A DNA stretch of 64,000 nt, taken from assembly GCF_046845755.1 (NCBI RefSeq), contig NZ_CP177357.1, forward strand, positions 62,001 through 126,000, given 5' to 3'. Below are positions 41,301-52,580 of this stretch, in pieces (position 1 is the first letter of the stretch; each line of letters begins with the position of its first letter). Source of the stretch: Rubrivirga sp046845755 (lineage in GTDB: Bacteria; Bacteroidota; Rhodothermia; Rhodothermales; Rubricoccaceae). The notes below the pieces were generated by a model, which saw nothing but the letters and a program-made list of their open reading frames with translations, did no database searches and was not told the DNA's origin. The position numbers and the translations under genes are program-made.

Positions 41301-42679
41301 GCGTTGCCGAGGCAGCCCGCCTGGGCGGGCCCGCCGGTGAGCCGGTTCGAGACGCCATGGCCGTACTCGTGGACGACGATGCCCGCGTCGAAGTCGCCGT
41401 CGATGCGGGGAGTGCCGGTCGTCCACTCGTACATCTGCATCCGGGGCGCGGAGCCGTCGGCCGGAGTGTACATGTTGGCGTTGTTGGTCCCGCCGCCGTC
41501 CTGGGCCTCGGCCCGGACGTAGTCGCCGCCGGCCCCGGCGCCGGAGTAGTTGGTCTGCTGGAAGTTGCCCGCGGCCTCGTCGAACCCGTAGAGCGCCGTG
41601 AGGTCGTGGATCACGCTGTTCCAGTAGAACAGGTTGGTGACCGCGGCGTCGGTGTACGCCGAGGGGGCGAGCGTGAGGTCGAGCGGGAAGTCGAACGAGA
41701 GGGCGGGCCCGCCGTCGGGCGAGTCGCTCACCGCGCCCGAGTTGTCGTTGGCGCGGTCCTGGTAGGCACGGACGTTGTTGCCCCAGGTGATGGTGTACTC
41801 GGGGCCCGCGACGCCGTCCGTGTCGTGCCAGCCGAACGGGGAGGCCGCGCCCGCGGGCTCGACGACGAGCGCGCGGCCGTCGGCGGGCGGGGCGGTCGGC
41901 GCGTGGATCGGGCTCTCGTAGGGGGCGGGGTACACGCGGTAGCTGGCCCCGTCCGCGGCGACCGGGGCGGCCTCGACGAACGCGAGCGGGACCGCGGCGG
42001 CGCGCCGCCCGACCCCCGCCACGGCTCGGCCGGCCGTCGGCGCGGCGTGCTCGCTCACCACGAGGTCGGCCGCCGAGAAGACGAGGCCGTCGATGGCGTC
42101 GAGCCGGACCTGCCACACGTCGTCGCCGCCGGGCGTTGGCACGAGCAGCTCCCATGCGAGCGCGACGCCCTCGCGGGGCCGGGCCGCATAGACGAGCCGG
42201 GCCGTGACGGGCACCCCGGCCACGATCGCGAACGTCGTCTCCTGCGCCGGGCCCGCGCCCGTCGCCACGGGCGTCAGCGGCGGGACCGGCGCGCCGACGG
42301 AGTGGGCCGCGAGGCGAAGCGCGGCGGCGACGTCGACCGCGGGGGCGCTCGTGCCCACCAGCCCAGGCACGAGTGCCCCCGCCGTGTGGACCACGTCCCC
42401 GTGGGCGTCGACGGCGACCGTCACCTGGCCGTCGACCACGTCGATCCCGTCGAGCCGCTGCTGGACGTAGACGTAGCTCAGCCCGCTCCGGGCGCTGCGG
42501 TGGCCCGCCGTCACGGCGAGCTCGGCCACGTCCGCGGCGGTGAGCCCGAGGGCGGGGGCCGTGGCGCGGAGGTGCTCGAGCGCGGCCCACTTGGCGAAGG
42601 GTGCGAGCGGCGCCGACTGCGCGAGGGCGGGGGCGGCGAGGGCGAGCGCGAGCGCGGCGGCCCAGAACAGGCGGGTCAT
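38384..42679 (-). CDS. Secreted M36-family metallopeptidase, second paralog
   Basis: A 1,431-residue paralog with the same layout: signal peptide (MTRLFWAAALALALAAPALAQ), propeptide with GLSYVYVQQRLDGIDVVDGQ, catalytic HEYGH and EQMGEGWSDYLGL, BACON/Ig-like beta region, GARGARFLGPP...NLVRGVPGYFPD, and C-terminal NPSAGGARLEFGIPE...FDARGRKVAVLVDG...GVYVVRLEAAG. All zinc ligands are kept, so it should be active. ATG at 42679 begins the signal peptide; upstream in-frame codons are non-coding leader. The minus-strand heptamer TACCTTC at 42740-42734 is its likely promoter. Confidence 0.92.
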   Translation of the reverse strand: MTRLFWAAALALALAAPALAQSAPLAPFAKWAALEHLRATAPALGLTAADVAELAVTAGHRSARSGLSYVYVQQRLDGIDVVDGQVTVAVDAHGDVVHTAGALVPGLVGTSAPAVDVAAALRLAAHSVGAPVPPLTPVATGAGPAQETTFAIVAGVPVTARLVYAARPREGVALAWELLVPTPGGDDVWQVRLDAIDGLVFSAADLVVSEHAAPTAGRAVAGVGRRAAAVPLAFVEAAPVAADGASYRVYPAPYESPIHAPTAPPADGRALVVEPAGAASPFGWHDTDGVAGPEYTITWGNNVRAYQDRANDNSGAVSDSPDGGPALSFDFPLDLTLAPSAYTDAAVTNLFYWNSVIHDLTALYGFDEAAGNFQQTNYSGAGAGGDYVRAEAQDGGGTNNANMYTPADGSAPRMQMYEWTTGTPRIDGDFDAGIVVHEYGHGVSNRLTGGPAQAGCLGNAEQMGEGWSDYLGLMLTQQVGDTGPTRRGIGTYALDQPTTGAGIRPAPYSTDLAINPFTYADSQTQAIPHGVGFVWATALWEVTWELIDAFGFDPDLTNLGAEAGNHIALALVMEGMKLQPCSPGFVDGRDAILAADAALYPDPARPGLGRHHDLLWAAFARRGLGVSADQGSSTSNADNVEAFDLPITGGVAAITPPTLAFALGAGEAATADVTLAHTGAPGDGTLTFQAVVTNLSQPDGADALAGGPDLFGYTFADSDEPGGPAVAFTDISATGAPVALTAVPGYDPDDEGYADVALPFAFPFYGAPHGSVRVYSNGFVTFDDTFVGETFTNTAVPGAGIPNAVIAPFWDDLDGGASSVVYAAALPDGRFAIQWDRYGRFNDASTTVTFQLVLSADGTAEIQYDAMAGTLDRATVGIENAAGSDGLGVVFDAPYVTAAKAVLFDAPTAWASVAPVSGDVVPGASAALTVAVDTQDLPDGAYTADLVVTTNDPEAATTTVPVTLTVGGSTATSSVVIAGARGARFLGPPAAGMTVDDLAAQNLVRGVPGYFPDHPKPTLWTGYDTAAGRWLPDGGAGHELPLGRAVRWYLLDRDGVGDPAVSESRALPFTLATGRPVNDRFVRVPLDTGGNRFNHLANPFAEPLDVSGIRSWQGGGGLSRNTGVYTYDPATATWAEATTVAPWQAFRFRARGPRRNGNPRVLTIPSDARVPAEQAARTAAPTPGLRFSLSATAASGRPLRDASLAVVFDAEATAAFDADEDTEKFQPPATAYALVGARVGGALAAVDARPFAPAEVPLAVEARGAAAEMTLSWDAGGLPAGLPVVLVDLATGEEVDVRARSSYGFRLAPSPALDDVPLDDLADPAAAADRFVLRIGAALATTGDVTAVVLEAPVPNPSAGGARLEFGIPEAGAVRLSVFDARGRKVAVLVDGPVAAGRHEAALPAGLAAGVYVVRLEAAGAVVTRRAAVVR

Positions 42680-42695
42680 CCAGGAGCGGGGAACG

Positions 42696-42740
42696 GCCGC
42701 ATATGTGCGGCGGGGTCGGTGAGGCATCGGCGGGAAGGTA
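42696..42740 (-). promoter_or_regulatory. Leader of the second M36 gene: TACCTTC heptamer and hairpin
   Basis: TACCTTC lies at 42740-42734 and the inverted repeat GCCGCA-TATG-TGCGGC at 42696-42711, between it and the ATG at 42679. The hairpin would be in the 5' leader close to the start codon. Confidence 0.4.
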
Positions 42741-42844
42741 GCGGCGCGGGGCGGGCACGTGGGGATCGGGCGGCGTTGGTCGCCGCGATGGGTCGGTATC
42801 GAGCCGAAATTGCAGATCTGTAGCAGGCGCCCCGGCCGGACGGC

Positions 42845-42880
42845 CGAGGGCCCGGCCGGACCGCTCCAGCCGGGCCCTCG
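42845..42880. terminator. Strong terminator after the third M36 protease gene
   Basis: A perfect 12-bp inverted repeat CGAGGGCCCGGC/GCCGGGCCCTCG with a 12-nt loop lies downstream of the third protease stop on the minus strand. Confidence 0.65.
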
Positions 42881-42932
42881 CGGCACGCACGGCGGCCGCG
42901 CCCTGGTATGTGCGCCCCCGGCCGCCGTGCCC

Positions 42933-45900
42933 TCAGCGCACGACGGCCGCCCGGCGCGTCCGCACGGCCTCGCCCGCCGTCAGGCGCACCACGTAGACGC
43001 CCGCCGCGAGGGCGGCGGGGAGCGCCGCCTCGTGGCGCCCGGCCTCGAGGGTCCCGTCGGCCAGCACGGCCACCTCGCGACCGCGCACGTCGAACACCAC
43101 GAGCCGCGTGGCGGCGGCCTCCGGGAGCGTGAACCGCACGACGGCCCCGCCAGCCGACGGGTTCGGGGCGGGCGCGTCGAGGGCCACCTCGCGGACCGCC
43201 TCGGCGTCGGCGAGCGCCTCGCCGAGGCGGAGCACGAACCGGTCGGCCGCTGCGGAGGGGTCGGCGAGGTCGTTCACCGGGACGGTGTCGAGCGCTGGCG
43301 CCGGAGCGACCCGGAACGCGTAGCTCGACCGCGCGCGGACGTCGATCTCGGCGCCGGTCGCCAGGTCCACGAGGACGACCGACAGGCCCGTGGGGAGGGC
43401 GCCGGCGTCCCACGACAGCGTCATCTCCGCGGCCGTCCCGCGCGCCTCGAGCGCCAGCGGGATCTCGGCGGGCGCGAACGGCCGGGCGTCGATGGCGACG
43501 AGCGCGCGGCCGGCGCGTGTGCCGAGGAGGGCGTACGCCGTCGCCGGCGGCTGGAGCTTCTCGACGTCCTCCTCGATGTCGTACGCCGCGCCCGCGGCCG
43601 GGTCGAAGCGGAGCGCGAGCATCCGGTCGCCGAGGCGGCGGCCGGTCGCGGCGCGGGCGTCGAGCCGGAACGTGAGCCCCGGCGGCGGTGCGGGCGCGGC
43701 AGCGCGGCCCGCGAGCGGCCCGGCGGCGCTCGCCGGGATGATGAGGTAGCGCTGCTTGCCGTTGGCGCGCGGGCCCCGCGAGCGGAACCGGAAGTCGTGC
43801 CACGGCGCCAGACTCGGCGGCGACGGCTCCCACGAACTCAGCGTCGCGTCGTAGCTGAAGAGCCCGCCCAAGATGGCGAACCCGCCGGGCCACGTCGACG
43901 CGCCGGTCAGGTCGAGCGGCTCGCCGAACGGATTCGCAAGGTGGTTCCAGCGGTTGCCCGACGTGTCGAGGCGGAGCCGGACGTCGGCCGTGTTGAGCGG
44001 GAGCGGGGTCGCGAGCGAGAACGGGAGGGCCACGCTCTGCGACACGGCCGGGTGGCCGATCCCGTCGATGTCGGTCATGAACCAGCGGAACGCCTTGCCG
44101 AGGGGCAGCACGTCGCCGGCGCCGGCGCCGACCTCCCAGCGGTTGGTCGCCGTGTTGTACTCGGTGAGGAGCGTCGGGTGGGCGTTGGCGGGGTAGTACC
44201 CGGGCACGCCACGGACCAGGTTCTGCGCGGCGAGGTCGTCGACGGTGAACCCGTCGGCGGGCGGCCCGAAAAAGCGCGGCCCGCGCGGGCCCGTGACGAG
44301 CGTCGCGGCCCCGCCGCTGACCTCCATCGTCACGCCGACGAGCTCCGACGTCACCGGGTCGTTCGTCGTGATCTGGATGTCGGCCGTGTAGACCCCGTCG
44401 GGGAGCCCGCTCGCGGCGACGTCCACGGCGATCGCTTCGGCGCCGCCCTCGGGGATCGAGACCCCGAACGGGGAGGCCGTCACCCACGGGATCGGCGGGA
44501 CGATCAGGACGGCCTTCGCCGAGGCCACGTACGGCCCGTCGACGACGACCTCGAGCCCGTCGGTCCCGGTCAGGTTTTCGATCCCGACCGTCGCGCTGGT
44601 CAGCGTCCCCGTCATCGTCTCGTACTGGATCTCGATGGACCCGTCGGGCGCGAAGATGAGCTGGAAGGTGAACGACGAGCCGCCCTCGGGGAACCGCTCG
44701 ACGTCGTCCCACTGGATGGCGAACCGGCCGTCGGTGAGGAGCCCGACGTAGACGACGCCCGCGTCGCCCGCCAGGAGGTCGTCCCAGAACGCGGCGACGA
44801 TGCCGTTCGGGAGGGCCGCCGAGGGCAGCCCGGAGTTGACGAACGTGTCGAGCACGTGGGGCTTAAAGGCCACGAACCCGTTCGTCGAGACCTGCACGGA
44901 CGGCTGCGGCGCGCCGTAGAAGTCGAACGGGAACGGGAGCGCCACGTCGGCTACGCCCTCGTCGGTCGGGGGGAACCCGCCGGTGGGCGCGAAGGCGACG
45001 GGCGTGCCGGTCCCCGAGATGTCCTCGAACCCGACCGTCGGCCCGCCGGGCTCGTCGGAGTCGAGGAAGGTGTAGCCGAAGTCGTCCGGCCCGCCGGTGA
45101 GCGCGAGCGGGGCCGGCTGGTCGGTCCGCGTCACGACCGCCGTGACCTCGGCGACCCCGTCGCCGGGCCCGTTCGTGTTCGTGACGAGGATCCCGTCGCC
45201 AGCGGTCCCGCCGGGTGGGACGATGAACGTCAGCGGCGGGACGTCCACGTCGACGGTCCCCGGCGCGAGCGGGACGTCGAAGGCCTCGAGGTTGTCGGCG
45301 TTCGTCGTCGACGAGTTCTGGTCGGCCGACCACCCCAGCCCCCGCGCCGCGAACGCGTCCCAGATGAGGGCGTGGTGGACGCCGAGCGCCGGGAAGCCAG
45401 GGTCGGGGAAGAGCGCGGCGTCGGCGGCCAGGATCGCGTCGCGCCCGTCGACGAAGCCCGGCGAGCACGGCTGGAGCTTGAGCCCGTCGGTCACGAGCTG
45501 GAGGGCGACCTGGTTGCCCGCGCCGCCCGTCGCGTCGTAGAGGTCGGGGTCGTAGCCGAGCAGGTCGATCAGCGCCCAGTGCACGTCCCACAGCATCGCC
45601 GCCCACACCGAGCCGACGCCGTGGGGCGCGATCTCGACCAGGGTGTCGCTGTAGGTGTGCGGGTTGGTGCCGGTGTCGGTCGAGTACGGGTGCGTCCGGA
45701 TGCCCGGGCCGGTCGTCGGCTGGTCGAGGACGAAGGTCCCGATGCCGCGGCCGTCGGTCCCGAGGTCGCCCGCGTCCTGGGTGAAGGCGAGGGCGTAGTA
45801 GTCGCTCCAGCCCTCGCCCATCTGCTCGGCGTTGTTGAGGCACGTCGCCTCCGACGCGCCGCCGGTCAGCCGGTTGGTCAGCCCGTGGACGTACTCGTGG

Positions 45901-47207
45901 ACGATGACGCCGGCGTCGAAGTCGCCGTCGATGTCGGGCGTGGGCGTATCCCACAGGTACATCTGCATCCGGGGCGGCGAGCCGTCGGGGGGCGTGGCCA
46001 TGTTGGCGTTGTTGGTGTCGCCGCCGTCCTGGGCCTCGGCCCGGACGTAGTCGCCGCCGCCGGGCCCGGCGCCGTAGTTGGTCTCCTGGAAGTTGCCCGC
46101 GGCCTCGTCGAACCCGTAGTGGTAGAGGATGTCGTGGACGATGTTGTTCCAATAGAACAGGTTGGTGACCGCGGCGTCGGTGTACGTCCCCGGCTCCATC
46201 GTGAAGTCGACCGGGAAGTCGAACGTGAGCGAGGCCGTGCCGTCGGGCGAGTCGCCGGGGTCGGCGGTGTCGTCGTCGGCGATGTCGTCGTAGGCACGGA
46301 CGTTGTTGCCCCAGGTGACCGTGTGGTCGGGGCCGGAGATGCCGTCGGTGTCGTGCCAGCCGAGCGGCGAGGCCGTGGGGTCGAACGGGTCGCTCTCGAG
46401 CGTGCGGCCGTCGCCCGGCGGGGGCGTCCCGCTGTGGGTCGGGCTCTCGAGGGGGAGCGCGAAGACCCGGTAGTCCTCGCCGGCCCCGCTCCCAGGCCGG
46501 GCGGTCGCGGCGGTCGCATCGGGGGTCACGAACGGGGCCCACGGCCGGGCGGGCCGCCGCGCGATCGGCGCGACGTGCTCGCTCACGACCAGGTCGAGCC
46601 GCGCCAGCTCGGCGCCGGTCGCGGCGTCGAGCCGGACGATCCAGACGTGGCCGCGCATCGGGACCTGGGCCTCCCACGCGAGCGCCACGCCCTCGCGCGC
46701 CAGCGGCACGTACACCTTGCGGGCGTACACGGCCATCCCCCGCGCCTCGCCGAACGCCGTCCGCTGCTCGGCACCGGGCGCGACCGACCGCGGGGTCGTC
46801 GGGATGTCCGCGGCGCCGACGCGCGCGGCGGCCTCGGCGAGCGCCTGCTCGGCCGAGAGCGCCGCGGCGTGCCGCGACACCGGCGACGCCAGCCGCGGCA
46901 CGAACTGCCCCGCGGCGTGGACCACCTCGCCGCGCGCGTCGACAGCGACCGTGGCGATCGCCTCAGCCACGTCGACCCCGCCGTGCCGCTGCTGGACGTA
47001 GACGTAGCTCAGCCCGCTCCGCAGGCTCCGGTGGCCCGCGCTGACGGTGAGGTCGGAGACGTCGGCCGCGGTGAGGCCGTGGGCCTGGGCCGTGGCCCGG
47101 AGGTGGTCGATGGCCGCGGCCTCGGCCCCGGGTCCGAGGGGGACCGACTGGGCGCCGACGGCGGCGGCGAGTCCGAGGGCGGCGGCGAGCGTGAGGAGGC
47201 GGCGCAT
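42933..47207 (-). CDS. Secreted M36-family metallopeptidase, third paralog
   Basis: A 1,424-residue paralog: signal peptide (MRRLLTLAAALGLAAAVGAQ), propeptide with GLSYVYVQQRHGGVDVAEA, catalytic HEYVHGLTNRLTGG and EQMGEGWSDYYAL, beta regions including GPRGPRFFGPP...NLVRGVPGYYPA, and T9SS-like C-terminus NPSAGGAVVRFTLPE...FDVRGREVAVLADG...GVYVVRLTAGE. The proteins end almost identically (RxAVVVR, RRAAVVR, RRAAVVR). It differs from the others most in the propeptide and central beta region. The likely promoter heptamer TACGTTG lies at 47299-47293. Confidence 0.92.
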   Translation of the reverse strand: MRRLLTLAAALGLAAAVGAQSVPLGPGAEAAAIDHLRATAQAHGLTAADVSDLTVSAGHRSLRSGLSYVYVQQRHGGVDVAEAIATVAVDARGEVVHAAGQFVPRLASPVSRHAAALSAEQALAEAAARVGAADIPTTPRSVAPGAEQRTAFGEARGMAVYARKVYVPLAREGVALAWEAQVPMRGHVWIVRLDAATGAELARLDLVVSEHVAPIARRPARPWAPFVTPDATAATARPGSGAGEDYRVFALPLESPTHSGTPPPGDGRTLESDPFDPTASPLGWHDTDGISGPDHTVTWGNNVRAYDDIADDDTADPGDSPDGTASLTFDFPVDFTMEPGTYTDAAVTNLFYWNNIVHDILYHYGFDEAAGNFQETNYGAGPGGGDYVRAEAQDGGDTNNANMATPPDGSPPRMQMYLWDTPTPDIDGDFDAGVIVHEYVHGLTNRLTGGASEATCLNNAEQMGEGWSDYYALAFTQDAGDLGTDGRGIGTFVLDQPTTGPGIRTHPYSTDTGTNPHTYSDTLVEIAPHGVGSVWAAMLWDVHWALIDLLGYDPDLYDATGGAGNQVALQLVTDGLKLQPCSPGFVDGRDAILAADAALFPDPGFPALGVHHALIWDAFAARGLGWSADQNSSTTNADNLEAFDVPLAPGTVDVDVPPLTFIVPPGGTAGDGILVTNTNGPGDGVAEVTAVVTRTDQPAPLALTGGPDDFGYTFLDSDEPGGPTVGFEDISGTGTPVAFAPTGGFPPTDEGVADVALPFPFDFYGAPQPSVQVSTNGFVAFKPHVLDTFVNSGLPSAALPNGIVAAFWDDLLAGDAGVVYVGLLTDGRFAIQWDDVERFPEGGSSFTFQLIFAPDGSIEIQYETMTGTLTSATVGIENLTGTDGLEVVVDGPYVASAKAVLIVPPIPWVTASPFGVSIPEGGAEAIAVDVAASGLPDGVYTADIQITTNDPVTSELVGVTMEVSGGAATLVTGPRGPRFFGPPADGFTVDDLAAQNLVRGVPGYYPANAHPTLLTEYNTATNRWEVGAGAGDVLPLGKAFRWFMTDIDGIGHPAVSQSVALPFSLATPLPLNTADVRLRLDTSGNRWNHLANPFGEPLDLTGASTWPGGFAILGGLFSYDATLSSWEPSPPSLAPWHDFRFRSRGPRANGKQRYLIIPASAAGPLAGRAAAPAPPPGLTFRLDARAATGRRLGDRMLALRFDPAAGAAYDIEEDVEKLQPPATAYALLGTRAGRALVAIDARPFAPAEIPLALEARGTAAEMTLSWDAGALPTGLSVVLVDLATGAEIDVRARSSYAFRVAPAPALDTVPVNDLADPSAAADRFVLRLGEALADAEAVREVALDAPAPNPSAGGAVVRFTLPEAAATRLVVFDVRGREVAVLADGTLEAGRHEAALPAALAAGVYVVRLTAGEAVRTRRAAVVR

Positions 47208-47292
47208 GACGGCAGGGCTGTTTCAGAGACACCGCCGGGGCGCCGCGCGCGCGACCTGTCGAAGACCGCCGGGCCCGTGGGCCCCGACAGAC

Positions 47293-47299
47293 CAACGTA
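47293..47299 (-). promoter_or_regulatory. -7-like TACGTTG before the third M36 gene
   Basis: It lies 85 nt upstream of the ATG. The leader also contains a GGGCCC-centred inverted repeat near 47265-47285. Confidence 0.35.
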
Positions 47300-47433
47300 G
47301 GCCGCAGAGGCGCAGGCCCCGGCGACGAGCACCCTTCCCGCGCCGCTCGACCCCCGCCGCACGCCCTCCCGCCCGGAGAGCGACCCGGCCTTCCGCCCAA
47401 CCCCCTGTCGGTCCCCTCGCTAATCGCTACAGG

Positions 47434-47885
47434 CTAAGTGGGCCGCTTGTCGCTAGCACGAGTCGGAAGCGTCACGGCGACGGGCGAGCGACCGGACGAC
47501 GGCCGCGCGCTGGGTGCGCATGGCGGCGTCGCCGCACCCGCAGAGTCGGAGCCCCACCCGACGACGGTGCCGTCGGTGCGGAGCGCCAGCGCGTGCCGCC
47601 GGCAGCCAGGGTGGCGACCCCGTCGAGATCCGGCGGCGGCGTGGCCCGCCCGAAGAGGTCGCTGACCCAGGCCGCGACGGTCCTGTCGGAGTGGAGGGCG
47701 AGCGAGAACGGACCGCCGGCCGCCAGCGCCGTCACCTCGCCGAGGTCGTCCGGAATCGTCGGTTGCTGGTTGCGGTCGTCGTCCCATCCCACGACCCGGC
47801 TCCGAGGCACGACGGCCGGCGGTGGGTGCACGGACGCCGCAGTCGCGAGCACGAGGGGGGCGAGGCGGCGAGCATGAGCGACCAA
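47434..47885 (-). pseudogene. Frameshifted RCC1-repeat (beta-propeller) gene remnant
   Basis: In one minus frame the sequence reads VVGWDDDRNQQPTIPDDLGEV, TALAAGGPFSLALHSDRTV and AAWVSDLFGRATPPPDLDGV, plainly RCC1-type repeats. At about 47592-47597 the match jumps to another frame, which continues HALALRTDGTVVGWGSDSAG-AATPP. The most economical reading is a 4-nt deletion at the end of LAAGGT. A second shift near the N-terminus is likely, because an ATG in another frame (47876) would give a signal peptide joining PLVLATAASV. The remnant spans only about three repeats, so the gene is also truncated. Remaining parts of 47208-48065 hold only promoter-like sequence. Confidence 0.72.
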
Positions 47886-48023
47886 GTTGGTGGACTGAGT
47901 ACGTGCCGCGCGGCGGTGGCCGCATGCACATCCGGTGCGTCATCCCGATTGGTCCCCCTGCGCGGCGGGTGGAGATCGCGTCGGGACCGCGCGGAGAGGG
48001 CACCATTGCGCCCGTCGCGCGTG

Positions 48024-48030
48024 TAGTCTC
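48024..48030 (+). promoter_or_regulatory. -7-like TAGTCTC before acnA
   Basis: It reads GTGTAGTCTCCG and ends 35 nt before the ATG. The match to TAnnTTTG is weaker than at other sites. Confidence 0.35.
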
Positions 48031-48065
48031 CGACCCCCCTTCGAACTCCGGACTCTCCCGACCCC

Positions 48066-50783
<2,718 letters not shown>

Positions 50784-50833
50784 CGAGTGATGGGTGACGG
50801 GCACAGGGTGATGAGCCCTCGGCCCCACCGACC

Positions 50834-50873
50834 CCGCCCGCCCTGGCCTCGCGCCGGGGCGGGCGGTTTTTTT
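50834..50873 (+). terminator. Intrinsic terminator of acnA
   Basis: A GC stem CCGCCCGCCC/GGGCGGGCGG with a 13-nt loop is followed by seven Ts. It is the clearest Rho-independent terminator of the window. Confidence 0.88.
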
Positions 50874-50874
50874 C

Positions 50875-50970
50875 GTCGGTGATCAGTGGTCGGTGATCGG
50901 TTGTCGGAGGGGCAACGCCAACCCCGGGCCGCCCGCATCTTCCCGTCCCCCGTCCCCCGTCCCCCGTCCA
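50875..50970. repeat. Short tandem repeats between acnA terminator and GNAT gene
   Basis: Two copies of GTCGGTGATC (50875-50884, 50889-50898) precede a shortened GTCGG copy. Just before the GNAT start, four CCCGTCC-type heptads run from 50943 to 50970; the complementary strand is G-rich (GGACGGG repeats) and could form a quadruplex. Confidence 0.5.
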
Positions 50971-50971
50971 C

Positions 50972-51499
50972 GTGCTCTTCGAGACCGCCCGCCTCGTCGT
51001 CCGCCGTCTCACGCTGGCGGACGCCCCGTTCATCCGCGGCTTGGTTACCGAGCCCGGGTGGCTGCGCTGGATCGGGAGCCGCGACGTCGAGAGCACGGCC
51101 GACGCCGAGCGCTACCTCCGCGAGGGGCCGCTCGCGAGCTACGCCGCGCACGGCCACGGGCTCTATCTGGTGGCTCTCAAGACCGGCGAGCCCGTCGGCA
51201 TCTGCGGAGTCCTGCGCCGCCCGACGCTCGACGCGCCCGACCTCGGCTACGCCATCGCTGCCCGGCACGCGGGCCACGGCTACGCGACCGAGGCGGCCCG
51301 GGCCACGCTCGCGCACGCCCGCCGCGACCTGAGAATGGCCCGCGTCGTCGCCATCAGCGACACCGACCACGCCGCGTCGCACCGCGTGCTGGAAAAGGCC
51401 GGGATGCGCCGGGCGGGCACGGTCGCCGGTGACGATGGGGTTCGGCTGGCGCTGTTCGAGACGGGCTGGGGAGATCCCGCACCGACCGGTCCGGCCTGA
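50972..51499 (+). CDS. GNAT N-acetyltransferase (RimJ/RimL type)
   Basis: A 175-residue acetyl-CoA-dependent acetyltransferase. It has the RimL-type N-terminus LFETARLVVRRLTLADAPFI, GEPVGICGVLRR, DLGYAIAARHAGHGYATEAARA (acetyl-CoA-binding loop HAGHGYA, in place of RGQGYA) and DHAASHRVLEKAGM. GTG at 50972 starts exactly at the family N-terminus. The acceptor is unknown; many relatives act on ribosomal proteins or amino groups of small molecules. Confidence 0.9.
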   Translation: MLFETARLVVRRLTLADAPFIRGLVTEPGWLRWIGSRDVESTADAERYLREGPLASYAAHGHGLYLVALKTGEPVGICGVLRRPTLDAPDLGYAIAARHAGHGYATEAARATLAHARRDLRMARVVAISDTDHAASHRVLEKAGMRRAGTVAGDDGVRLALFETGWGDPAPTGPA

Positions 51500-51530
51500 A
51501 CCGCAGGGCCGGGCCCGCGTCGGACCCGGC

Positions 51531-52580
51531 ATGACTGACCAGGACACCCCGATCGACACGCCGGAGGCGTTCCGGCAGCGCGCGCGCTATGTGGCGTCGC
51601 TGGCCGTCCTCGCCATCGTCGGGATGTTCGTCCTGTGGACGACCCGGCACGCCGTGCTGCTGGTCTTTCTGGGGGTGTCGCTCGGCGTCCTGTTCTACGG
51701 CGCGAGCCGGTGGCTGACCCGGCGCACCGGCGTGCCCCGGGGCGCGACGCTGGCCGTCGTCGTGGTCGCTGTCGTCGGGGTGGCCGGTGCGGCGGGCGCG
51801 CTGGCCGGGCCCCGGTTCGTCACGGAGGCGTCGGAGCTGTGGGCACAGGCACCGGAGCTCCTGGAGACCGCGCGGGAGCGGCTGAGCTTGCCCGAGGGCG
51901 TGCTCACCGTGCCCGCCGCGGTCGGGTCCATCGGCGGCCAGCTGTTCGGCTGGTTCTCGACCGCCGCCGGCGTGCTCTCGGGGCTGTTGGTCGTGCTCGT
52001 GGTGGCCGTCTACACGGCCGCCGCCCCGGCCCAGTACACGAGCGCCGTCGTCCGCTTGTTCGACCGCGAGCACCAGCCGTTCGTGCGCCGCATGATGGGC
52101 GAGATGGGCGCGGTGCTGCTGGCGTGGCTCAAGGGCGTCGGGGTCGCCGTGGTGGTGCTCGGCGGGATGGCGCTGGCCGGGCTGACCCTGATTGGCGTGC
52201 CCGGGGCGTTGGCGCTGGCGGCCTTCGCGGCGGCCCTTACCGTCATCCCGACGTTCGGGCCGTTTATCGGGTGGGCCCCGGCCGTCGTCGTCGGCTTCGC
52301 GTCCGGCACCACGACCGGTCTGTGGACGCTCGCGCTGGCCGTGGTCGCCCAGCAGATCGAGGGGAGCATCATCACGCCCAAGGTGCAGGGCGCGATGGTC
52401 CGCGTCGCGCCGGCCTTCGTGGTCGCGGGCCAGATCGTGCTCGGCGCGCTGACGGGCTTCCTGGGCATCCTGCTCGTGGTCCCGATCCTGGGCGTCGGCC
52501 GCGTGCTCCTCCAGCAGCTCTACATCGGCCCGTTCGTGGCCGGCGAGGTGGCCGACCCGGACGCCGAGACGGCAGGCTAA
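51531..52580 (+). CDS. AI-2E family (PerM-like) transporter
   Basis: A 349-residue membrane protein of the AI-2E/PerM family with about seven or eight helices. Near the N-terminus is the hydrophobic pair (YVASLAVLAIVGMFVLW; AVLLVFLGVSLGVLFYGASRWL), then a soluble loop (FVTEASELWAQAPELLETARERL), and the conserved IPTFGPFIGWAPAVVVGFASG and QQIEGSIITPKVQGAMV motifs. The substrate is unknown; relatives export AI-2, ions or small solutes. ATG at 51531 follows the GNAT gene by 31 nt. The stop overlaps the converging gene in CTAA. Confidence 0.9.
   Translation: MTDQDTPIDTPEAFRQRARYVASLAVLAIVGMFVLWTTRHAVLLVFLGVSLGVLFYGASRWLTRRTGVPRGATLAVVVVAVVGVAGAAGALAGPRFVTEASELWAQAPELLETARERLSLPEGVLTVPAAVGSIGGQLFGWFSTAAGVLSGLLVVLVVAVYTAAAPAQYTSAVVRLFDREHQPFVRRMMGEMGAVLLAWLKGVGVAVVVLGGMALAGLTLIGVPGALALAAFAAALTVIPTFGPFIGWAPAVVVGFASGTTTGLWTLALAVVAQQIEGSIITPKVQGAMVRVAPAFVVAGQIVLGALTGFLGILLVVPILGVGRVLLQQLYIGPFVAGEVADPDAETAG

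Noticed and set aside
33809..47300. Plus-strand open frames of 1,300-1,580 codons opposite the M36 proteases
   Set aside because: Their composition (RGRRR, DVVGEGV, repetitive Asp/Arg/Val) is that of the complement of coding DNA; the M36 motifs on the minus strand are decisive.
47208..48065. Possible small functional gene upstream of acnA on the plus strand
   Set aside because: The only protein-like signal is the frameshifted RCC1 remnant on the minus strand; plus-strand frames are antisense to it.
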